The notes under the pieces are model-generated. The model was given only the letters and a program-made list of their open reading frames with translations, did no database searches and was not told the DNA's origin. Positions 1 to 5,544 of a DNA stretch of 6,913 nucleotides are shown piece by piece. Both the position numbers and the translations under genes were made by a program. Origin of the DNA: UBA3478 sp046048095 (lineage in GTDB: Bacteria > Bacteroidota > Bacteroidia > Flavobacteriales > Flavobacteriaceae); assembly GCA_046048095.1 (NCBI GenBank), contig JBJOGS010000072.1, positions 1-6,913 on the forward strand. The letters run 5' to 3'. Within the stretch, counting starts at the first letter, position 1; each line of letters begins with the position of its first letter.

Positions 1-215
1 GCACTGTTTTTAAGCTGTCTTTGCGTGAGACCAATATTTTTTCGAAATAATGCCGCTAGCATGAGCATCAGGCATCCAGCAACGCAGAATCGAATACCCG
101 CTAACATGAATGGCGGAAGCGCCATCACAGCCACCTTATTCAACATGTACGTAGATCCCCATATCATATAGATCGAAAAGAATGCTAAGTACTTGATTAT
201 ATTGTTGTTATTCAA
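1..215 (-). CDS. EamA/DMT-family membrane transporter, N-terminal part (cut by window edge)
   Basis: Reading the reverse strand from 215 gives 71 open codons that run off the left edge. The peptide is hydrophobic and carries the familiar start of EamA (drug/metabolite transporter) proteins: a first membrane helix at about residues 9-27 with the motif IWGSTYMLNKVAV, then LPPFMLAGIRF leading into a second helix at about residues 36-55, then a short basic loop (RKN). Such proteins are ten-helix inner-membrane exporters of small molecules; the substrate cannot be told from this fragment. The proposed start is TTG at 213-215. There is an in-frame TAA three codons upstream, and the first in-frame ATG (165-167) would cut the first helix in half. 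The gene lies 56 bases after the peptidase gene on the same strand and could be read from the same transcript. The family call is good; the start codon is inferred. Confidence 0.8.
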   Translation of the reverse strand, partial: MNNNNIIKYLAFFSIYMIWGSTYMLNKVAVMALPPFMLAGIRFCVAGCLMLMLAALFRKNIGLTQRQLKNS

Positions 216-271
216 ATTATATTAAATCAATTATTTATATTCATTTAAAGGTTCATGTATTATTTATTAAA
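216..271. other. AT-rich spacer between peptidase and EamA genes
   Basis: This very AT-rich 56-base gap separates two co-directional minus-strand genes. I found no exact TAnnTTTG promoter element on the minus strand (the nearest match, ending at the proposed TTG start, is one base out of register) and no GC-rich hairpin with a T-run. It may be no more than an intra-operon spacer. Confidence 0.4.
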
Positions 272-1666
272 CTATTGTATATCAGATAATTGATATATTA
301 AACCGTTCACTACGGCAGTTTTTATTTCACCTTCTGACTCAATAAAAAAGGTTGCATTCTTGTATGCCGCTTCTAAATCTGAATGAGCGGTGCCAATCAT
401 TGGAAAAGCATACTTCTGACCTGGCCTATTTTTTGAACTAAATCCATACCCTTGTTTCAACAACGATAAAAATTGCTCATAAGAACCAATTTTTCTGCTA
501 TAAACTTTCGGAACCACTAATTTTTGCCCACTAGCATCAATCGTAGTATACCCGTAAAACGTACTGAGATCCCCCTTATCTTCTACGCTCGCATTTACAC
601 TAAATCCTTGTAATTCGTTTGATTCATTGAGGTTTATCCCCAAATCTAACAGGTAATGGTTGCCTTTGAAATTCACTGAGATTCGTTCTACTTTCAGATC
701 GAATAGTTTTCGATCGTTTTCAGGGATATTCCAATACACCGCTTCATCCACTTGTTCAAAGGACTGGGTAGCTATTGATTCGAGAGCTGCAGTAATCAAC
801 ACAAAATTCATTTTTCTACCGAGCTCTTTTTCAACATCATTAATAAATCCGCCTGTTTCTATAAGCAGTAAACGCGTGCCCCATAATTGAATGTTGTCCC
901 CAAATGCTCTAGGTTCAAAATCGTCATTATACCTACCGGTATGACCAGGTATAAACAGTTCATTGATGTGGTTAAGGTATCCTAAGAGCTGAGCCGCGTC
1001 TCTTCGCTTTTCGTTCATTTCCTTTTCGTAATTGTAGGCCGTAGCTAAAAACGATATGCTTGCTTGCTTTGAAGTCTGACTCACATTATAATAGCGGCTC
1101 TGATCATGCAAGTTAAAGCCATAGTCCGCATTAAGACTATCACGCATCCTTTTAAGTAGTTGAGCTTCAGGAGACACCAAGCGCAGCGCGTCACGATTAA
1201 GATCAATACCTAGTGCATTCTCTCGTTGAAAGCGTGCTGCCCCATCAGGATTGAGCATGGGAATAACATGAATTTTTAGAGAATTAAGCAGGCCTTTAAT
1301 TTCAGGAGACGACTGATTCTGTGCGATATAGTTTAAAACATCAAATAAGGCTCTTGTTGCTGTCGACTCGTTTCCGTGCATTTGAGACCAAAGCAAAACG
1401 TTTGTTTTTCCTTCACCAAAACTAACCATCTGAATAGGCCTTCCTTCTACTGAAGCTCCGATACGCTGTATATTGAAAAGCATTGGGTTTGTTGCTCTCA
1501 AATGCGCTATAGATCGATGTACCTCATTCGGATTGATGCGCCGCACGTTAAACCCTTCCACTTTATATTGTTCGTAAGAGGTATAAAGGGATTTTGCAAA
1601 ACTAAAATCCTGTGCTGCTGCGAAAAGGGAGAAGCCCAGTAAGAAAAAAGATAAGAGTCTCTTCAT
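272..1666 (-). CDS. Secreted M14-family zinc carboxypeptidase
   Basis: A 464-residue metallopeptidase predicted to be exported and to trim peptides or amino-acid-capped substrates outside the cytoplasm. The N-terminus MKRLLSFFLLGFSLFAAAQ is a clear signal peptide (basic residues, hydrophobic core, AAA/AAQ cleavage region). Peptidase M14 signatures appear in order: the zinc-binding HGNE (His97, Glu100), DGAARFQREN and IDLNRD (substrate-binding Asn157/Arg158), the third zinc ligand in NLHDQ (His187), and the catalytic glutamate in IETGG (Glu270). All are present, so the enzyme should be active. About 170 residues after the catalytic domain match nothing I recognise; no sorting domain of the type IX secretion system is evident. 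I chose the ATG at 1664-1666 because it begins the signal peptide and sits 4 bases after the menB stop; the longer frame from 1726 would put 20 unsuitable residues before the signal. The exact substrate is unknown. Confidence 0.9.
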   Translation of the reverse strand: MKRLLSFFLLGFSLFAAAQDFSFAKSLYTSYEQYKVEGFNVRRINPNEVHRSIAHLRATNPMLFNIQRIGASVEGRPIQMVSFGEGKTNVLLWSQMHGNESTATRALFDVLNYIAQNQSSPEIKGLLNSLKIHVIPMLNPDGAARFQRENALGIDLNRDALRLVSPEAQLLKRMRDSLNADYGFNLHDQSRYYNVSQTSKQASISFLATAYNYEKEMNEKRRDAAQLLGYLNHINELFIPGHTGRYNDDFEPRAFGDNIQLWGTRLLLIETGGFINDVEKELGRKMNFVLITAALESIATQSFEQVDEAVYWNIPENDRKLFDLKVERISVNFKGNHYLLDLGINLNESNELQGFSVNASVEDKGDLSTFYGYTTIDASGQKLVVPKVYSRKIGSYEQFLSLLKQGYGFSSKNRPGQKYAFPMIGTAHSDLEAAYKNATFFIESEGEIKTAVVNGLIYQLSDIQ

Positions 1667-1670
1667 GGCG

Positions 1671-2510
1671 TTATGAAATCCATTGGTCACTATTAAATTT
1701 GGGCTTACGCTTTTCAAGAAATGCATCTCTCCCCTCTTTTGCTTCGTCAGTCATGTAGGCTAGACGAGTGGCCTCTCCGGCGAATAACTGCTGCCCAACC
1801 ATTCCATCATCGGTAAGGTTCATGGCGTATTTTAACATCTTGATTGAGGTAGGCGATTTAGCCAAAATTTCTTCTGCCCAACGCACCGCTTCATGATCGA
1901 GATCTTTATGTGGAACGACCTTATTGACCATCCCCATCTCGTAGGCTTCTTGAGCGGAGTAGGTTTTTCCTAAGAAAAAAATCTCTCTTGCACGCTTTTG
2001 CCCCACCATTTTTGCTAAATAGGCTGAGCCGTATCCGCCATCAAAAGACGTGACGTCTGCATCGGTTTGCTTGAACTTCGCATGCTCTTCACTGGCTATA
2101 GTCAAATCGCAAACAACATGTAAGCTATGACCTCCACCCACTGCCCATCCTGAGACCACAGCGATGACGACCTTAGGCATAAAGCGAATGAGTCGCTGAA
2201 CTTCAAGAATATTAAGTCGATGCGCACCGTCCTCTCCTACATATCCGCGCTTTCCTCTTGATTTTTGATCCCCTCCACTACAAAAGGCATAGACGCCATC
2301 TTTAGGCGAAGGACCCTCTCCGGCCAATAATACTACGCCAATGGTCGGATCTTCAGCCACTTGATAAAAAGCATCAAAGAGCTCAGCAGTGGTCTTAGGT
2401 CGAAAGGCATTTCTCACTTCAGGTCGATTAATCGCAATTCGCGCTATTGCTCCGGCGCGCTTAAAGGTGATATCTTCATATACCTTAACCGTTTCAAAGG
2501 AGACACTCAT
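1671..2510 (-). CDS. menB: 1,4-dihydroxy-2-naphthoyl-CoA synthase
   Basis: A 279-residue crotonase-fold enzyme of menaquinone (vitamin K2) synthesis; it closes the ring of O-succinylbenzoyl-CoA to give 1,4-dihydroxy-2-naphthoyl-CoA in the cytoplasm. The length is normal for MenB. Diagnostic stretches include INRPEVRNAFRPKT (residues 27-40), the oxyanion-hole and CoA-binding FCSGGDQ (76-82), the loop tyrosine in RGY (Tyr90), GWAVGGGHSLHVVCDL (121-136) and QTDADVTSFDGGYGS (148-162) with the catalytic Asp157. Where E. coli MenB has the bicarbonate-binding Gly156, this protein has Asp150, which marks the bicarbonate-independent class seen for example in mycobacteria. The start matches the usual N-terminus just before YEDITFKR. 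Other men genes are not visible in the window. The gene follows the helicase gene by 54 bases and precedes the peptidase by 4 bases, so menB and the peptidase are very likely on one mRNA. Confidence 0.97.
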   Translation of the reverse strand: MSVSFETVKVYEDITFKRAGAIARIAINRPEVRNAFRPKTTAELFDAFYQVAEDPTIGVVLLAGEGPSPKDGVYAFCSGGDQKSRGKRGYVGEDGAHRLNILEVQRLIRFMPKVVIAVVSGWAVGGGHSLHVVCDLTIASEEHAKFKQTDADVTSFDGGYGSAYLAKMVGQKRAREIFFLGKTYSAQEAYEMGMVNKVVPHKDLDHEAVRWAEEILAKSPTSIKMLKYAMNLTDDGMVGQQLFAGEATRLAYMTDEAKEGRDAFLEKRKPKFNSDQWIS

Positions 2511-2564
2511 AGGGGTGCAGTTTTATTTCTTTATAAAGTAACCATTTAAAAACGAGTCGTCCAC

Positions 2565-4076
2565 TTACGATTCGATTCTCGCATAGCATTGTACCAGTTT
2601 ACTTCGAAGTTTCCGATTATAGTCTTCTTCAAGCCACTCCTTGTAGTTTTTTGTATTGTTCATAATGCAATAGGTGTACTGCTTTACACGATTTTTTATA
2701 TCGTCTTCTAGCAGAATCATTAATTGACGGGCCTCGGTAATATTCGCACTATTTTCAATACACATGAGCGCGTGTTGATCAATACTTTCTTCTAGCACCT
2801 TTTTAGGACGTTGACCCAGGGCAAATAACTCTTTATAACGTTCTTTTACATCAAACTCAATCGATCTTGTCTTTGAAAACCTGCTTCTAAGCGCCTCAGG
2901 CATACTGTATTCAAAGTTTCGTTCAATTTCTTCATCACTTTTAATACTCTCCAAGTAGAAATCTGGAAAATAAAAGATATCATTCCAGTCAATCGGATCA
3001 CTCCATGCTCCAAAACGAAGCGTGTTATTACCCAAGTCGATCACCTTGAATTCGGATTTATTTTTGAGTACCCTTGACCCTCGCCCAATCATTTGAAAGT
3101 AAAGAGTCAACGAGCGAGTGGCACGATTCAAAATAACCGTTTCAACAGTAGGCTCGTCAAAACCGGTGGTTAAAATGCTTACCGAAGTAAGTATCGCATC
3201 TGGAGTACGTTTAAACCAAGACAAAATCTCTTGGCGCTCTTTGGCAGAGTGTTTATTATCCAAATGCCTTACGGGCAACCCTGCACGCTTAAAAGTCTCG
3301 TAAACCGCGTAAGAAGCGTTAATTCCATTATTGAATATCAACGTTTTAGACCCTTTAGCTACCTCGTTGTAAACACTGAGTAGCTTTCCTAGCATGCCGT
3401 AGTTTGAATAGAATGCATCACTACTCTTAACGGTGTAATCACCGTTGATTCCCAATTTCAATCCTTGCAGACTCAGATCGTAACGATGAACGATCGCTTT
3501 AGCTAAAAAACCTTTGTCTATCAACGACTGAATAGATTCTCCAATGATTAATTTTTTATAAAAATCTTTCATTGGTAGCTTGATATTTGAACTCAGCGGG
3601 GTAGCGGTTACCCCGAGCACATAAGGCTGTTCAAAGTACTTGAAGAGTTTTCTAAATGAGTTATAATGGGCTTCATCGATAATCACTAATCCGATGTTTT
3701 CTAGCACAATCTTCTCGTCATTTAGTCGATTGTTTAGCGTTTCTACCATGGCCACATAACACTTATGTGGATCGCTAGGTTCAATTTCTTTCACTGAAGA
3801 GTTAATGACTTTGTTTTTAACCCCAAAATCATCTAGCATCTTGGAAGTTTGACTACTCAATTCAATACGATGAGTAAGCACTACCACTTTCTTATTTCGG
3901 CGTTCAATGAAACGTTTGGCGATTTCACTAAACACTACAGTTTTTCCTCCACCTGTAGGAAGTTGATAGAGTAAATTCGAACCCTCTTCTACCTCATCGA
4001 GCGCATCAAAAATGCGCTCAAGGTCTTTCTTCTGGTAAGCGTATAGCTCTTTAGAATTTGAACTATTTGTAGGCAT
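2565..4076 (-). CDS. Superfamily 2 DEAD/DEAH-box helicase, RadD/SSL2-like
   Basis: A 503-residue ATP-dependent nucleic-acid helicase or translocase of the COG1061 type, which includes RadD (YejH) and the XPB-like SSL2 group. Visible motifs in order: Q-like YAYQKKDL (12-19), Walker A LPTGGGKT (39-46), Ia VVLTHR (65-70), Walker B DEAH (134-137), III VTATP (156-160), a second RecA-like lobe with KTLIFNN (244-250), motif V LTTGFDEPTVETVI (302-315) and VI QMIGRGSR (328-335). All ATPase residues are intact. The last 150 or so residues are charged, mostly helical in character and unrecognised. No nuclease or methylase domain is fused, and no restriction or defence partner lies beside it, so I read it as a stand-alone repair or housekeeping helicase. 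It is transcribed away from the sigma factor gene and may head the operon that includes menB. Its exact role in the cell is not shown by the sequence. Confidence 0.9.
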   Translation of the reverse strand: MPTNSSNSKELYAYQKKDLERIFDALDEVEEGSNLLYQLPTGGGKTVVFSEIAKRFIERRNKKVVVLTHRIELSSQTSKMLDDFGVKNKVINSSVKEIEPSDPHKCYVAMVETLNNRLNDEKIVLENIGLVIIDEAHYNSFRKLFKYFEQPYVLGVTATPLSSNIKLPMKDFYKKLIIGESIQSLIDKGFLAKAIVHRYDLSLQGLKLGINGDYTVKSSDAFYSNYGMLGKLLSVYNEVAKGSKTLIFNNGINASYAVYETFKRAGLPVRHLDNKHSAKERQEILSWFKRTPDAILTSVSILTTGFDEPTVETVILNRATRSLTLYFQMIGRGSRVLKNKSEFKVIDLGNNTLRFGAWSDPIDWNDIFYFPDFYLESIKSDEEIERNFEYSMPEALRSRFSKTRSIEFDVKERYKELFALGQRPKKVLEESIDQHALMCIENSANITEARQLMILLEDDIKNRVKQYTYCIMNNTKNYKEWLEEDYNRKLRSKLVQCYARIES

Positions 4077-4097
4077 CTACTAACGGGTCTAATTTTG
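4066..4097 (+). promoter_or_regulatory. Predicted Bacteroidota-type promoter of the sigma factor gene
   Basis: TTTG at 4066-4069 (-33 element) is followed after 20 bases by TAATTTTG at 4090-4097, a perfect match to the TAnnTTTG -7 element recognised by the primary sigma factor of Bacteroidota. Transcription would start near 4103-4105, leaving a leader of about 130 bases before the sigma ATG at 4235. The -33 element lies inside the first codons of the divergent helicase gene. If real, the sigma factor gene is read by its own product. Both elements and their spacing are seen directly; the activity is inferred. Confidence 0.65.
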
Positions 4098-4105
4098 CAA
4101 AAATA
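4098..4105 (-). promoter_or_regulatory. Predicted -7 element of the helicase promoter
   Basis: On the minus strand this reads TATTTTTG, a perfect TAnnTTTG. It lies about 22 bases before the helicase ATG, so transcription would start near 4091 with a leader of roughly 15 bases. No TTG is found at a suitable -33 distance, so the promoter may be weak or need an activator. It directly abuts the rightward -7 element at 4090-4097. Confidence 0.45.
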
Positions 4106-4190
4106 GCCATAAAAGCATGTAAATCGGTGGCTGTCGCACAAAATTCTTATTGGTGATAACTTCTTGATAAACTGAAAACTGAGCTCTTGT

Positions 4191-4203
4191 GAAAGGAAGA
4201 AGA
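4191..4203 (+). promoter_or_regulatory. Purine-rich tract before the sigma factor gene, possible ribosome binding site
   Basis: GAAAGGAAGAAGA is the only Shine-Dalgarno-like tract in the leader. It is about 10 bases from the ATG at 4214 and about 31 from the conserved start at 4235, so it does not fit the preferred start well. In Bacteroidota Shine-Dalgarno pairing is weakly used, so I do not let it decide the start; it leaves open a seven-residue longer protein. Confidence 0.25.
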
Positions 4204-4234
4204 CCGTTGTAATATGTATCAAATTTTAAGATTC

Positions 4235-5098
4235 ATGAGACAACTCAAAATAGTCAAGCAGGTTACCAATCGCGAGTCGAAATCACTGGATAAGTACCTT
4301 CAAGATATCAGTCGTATTGAACTCATCACTGCTGAAGAAGAGGTTGAACTCGCCCAAAAAATTAAAAAGGGAGACCGTCGTGCGCTTGAAACATTGGTCA
4401 ATGCTAATCTTAGGTTTGTCGTTTCAGTAGCCAAACAATATCAAAATCAAGGACTTACTTTACCTGATTTGATCAATGAAGGAAATTTAGGGTTGGTTAA
4501 AGCCGCTCAGCGGTTCGACGAAACTAGAGGGTTTAAATTTATCTCTTACGCCGTTTGGTGGATTCGACAAAGCATTTTACAGGCGCTTGCTGAACAATCG
4601 AGAATCGTTCGGCTTCCCTTAAATAAGATAGGATCAATCAATAAGATCAACAAAACCTTCTCTTACCTCGAGCAAGCGCATGAAAGACCTCCATCTGCTG
4701 AAGAAATTGCAGAAGAATTAGGCATGACTGTAACAGAGGTAAAACAATCACTAAAGAATTCAGGTCGTCATATCTCTATGGATGCTCCTTTCGAAGAAGG
4801 AGAAGATTCGAATTTATACGATGTACTCTCTTCAGATGGGTCCCCCCTTCCCGACAACGATCTAATCAACGAATCGTTAAGTACTGAAATACACAGGGTG
4901 CTAGAAACACTCACTGAACGCGAAGCAGATGTCGTTCGTCTTTATTTTGGCATTGGACAAAACGCCACCATGACCTTAGATGAGATTGGAAACGCCTTTG
5001 ATCTCACCAGAGAGCGCGTGCGGCAAATACGAGAAAAGGCAATTAGAAAACTGCGAAAGTCAGCAAAAAACGAATTGTTTCAGTCTTATTTAGATTAG
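4235..5098 (+). CDS. rpoD: Primary (housekeeping) RNA polymerase sigma-70 factor
   Basis: A 287-residue sigma factor that directs RNA polymerase to most promoters of the cell. It begins MRQLKIVKQVTNRES, the conserved start of Bacteroidota primary sigma factors, and lacks the acidic region 1.1 of E. coli RpoD, as expected for the phylum. Region 1.2 covers about residues 17-49 (SLDKYLQDI). Region 2 covers 50-128, with NLRFVVSVAKQYQNQGL, DLINEGNLGL and the -10-reading RFDETRGFKFISYAVWWIRQ. Region 3 covers about 129-205, including SINKIN and GEDSNLYDVL. Region 4 covers 208-287, with the -35-reading helix-turn-helix DLTREVR-like stretch FDLTRERVRQIREKAIRKL. No anti-sigma-type truncation or odd substitution is visible. 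I prefer ATG 4235 over ATG 4214 on conservation. A TTTG/TAnnTTTG promoter lies upstream, and a small unknown gene follows within 10 bases. Confidence 0.95.
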   Translation: MRQLKIVKQVTNRESKSLDKYLQDISRIELITAEEEVELAQKIKKGDRRALETLVNANLRFVVSVAKQYQNQGLTLPDLINEGNLGLVKAAQRFDETRGFKFISYAVWWIRQSILQALAEQSRIVRLPLNKIGSINKINKTFSYLEQAHERPPSAEEIAEELGMTVTEVKQSLKNSGRHISMDAPFEEGEDSNLYDVLSSDGSPLPDNDLINESLSTEIHRVLETLTEREADVVRLYFGIGQNATMTLDEIGNAFDLTRERVRQIREKAIRKLRKSAKNELFQSYLD

Positions 5099-5108
5099 TT
5101 TGTCATTC

Positions 5109-5525
5109 ATGAATACGCGCTCTGAACATCTTTTAAATCAACGGCCTGAACTTTTAGGTTCAAGAATTCATGACAATATGAGTCGCGAAGAGTTTTTTCA
5201 AAATGCGGTATTACGTCCGATTTTGAAATTTCAAAACGAACTGTTTATAGAGGTGTTTAGAAATTACATTCGAAAACACAAAAACGTCTTTCACGACCTA
5301 AGTTTGCCCAAAAAATTGCAATACATAGAGAATAGCATTCAACGTGATGTGAAATTCAGAAACAACTTAAAGGGAATTATTTTAGGACAGCTGACTATTG
5401 AAGAATTTGAAGTCTACGCTGAAAACTCTTCAGCGCTGAATAAGCGAATGATGAATTTACTCATTGAACGACTAAAAGATCAAATTCAATTGTTCGATAA
5501 AAAAGACCCGGCGCTCTCGGCCTAA
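5109..5525 (+). CDS. Conserved hypothetical protein downstream of the sigma factor gene
   Basis: A 138-residue, soluble, charged protein with no signal peptide or membrane segment. The sequence looks almost entirely helical, with two well-ordered blocks: LRPILKFQNELFIEVFRNYI (residues 35-54) and a basic/amphipathic stretch at about 73-126 containing KFRNNLKGIILGQ and SALNKRMMNLLIERLKDQI. It has no cysteine or histidine metal cluster and no enzyme motif that I recognise. From memory, similar Bacteroidota proteins exist and are sometimes labelled 'glyoxalase', but nothing here shows a glyoxalase fold, so I give no function. The start is the ATG 10 bases after the sigma stop; a TTG at 5100 would add three residues. 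The tight spacing implies shared transcription with the sigma factor. The frame has normal codon use and ends 19 bases before the convergent ATPase stop. Confidence 0.8.
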   Translation: MNTRSEHLLNQRPELLGSRIHDNMSREEFFQNAVLRPILKFQNELFIEVFRNYIRKHKNVFHDLSLPKKLQYIENSIQRDVKFRNNLKGIILGQLTIEEFEVYAENSSALNKRMMNLLIERLKDQIQLFDKKDPALSA

Positions 5526-5544
5526 ATTGAGTTTGACTTCTACC
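5526..5544. other. Convergent gap of 19 bases
   Basis: Two genes end toward each other here with only 19 bases between stops. I see no strong hairpin with a T-run on either strand (the best pairing is GACT/AGTC, four base pairs), so no intrinsic terminator can be supported. Transcripts from both sides probably overlap at their 3' ends. Confidence 0.5.

Noticed and set aside
278..297. Inverted repeat TATATCA / TGATATA with a six-base loop at the peptidase 3' end
   Set aside because: The stem is nearly all A-T, lies inside the last codons and lacks a T-run, so it does not support a terminator.
660..890. Plus-strand open frame opposite the peptidase gene
   Set aside because: It is antisense to a well-supported gene, low in complexity and without family features. 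The same holds for plus-strand frames at 2361-2549, 3118-3303, 5960-6211 and 6533-6724.
1667..1726. Longer start for the M14 peptidase at ATG 1726
   Set aside because: It would overlap the menB end by 56 bases and place 20 residues in front of a well-formed signal peptide; ATG 1666 fits both spacing and export.
2565..4076. Helicase as part of an anti-phage defence island
   Set aside because: It has no fused nuclease or methylase and no defence, toxin or mobile genes beside it; the neighbours are housekeeping genes.
4117..4122. ATG-TAA minimal upstream frame in the sigma factor leader
   Set aside because: A six-base match is expected by chance in AT-rich DNA and has no ribosome binding site or other support.
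3989..4222. Open frame of 77 codons on the minus strand across the helicase start and intergenic region
   Set aside because: It overlaps the helicase N-terminus in another frame and the predicted promoters; its peptide has no recognisable pattern.
4214..4234. Earlier ATG for the sigma factor, adding MYQILRF
   Set aside because: Bacteroidota primary sigma factors begin at MRQLKI, matching ATG 4235. The purine-rich tract upstream leaves some doubt, but conservation is the stronger evidence.
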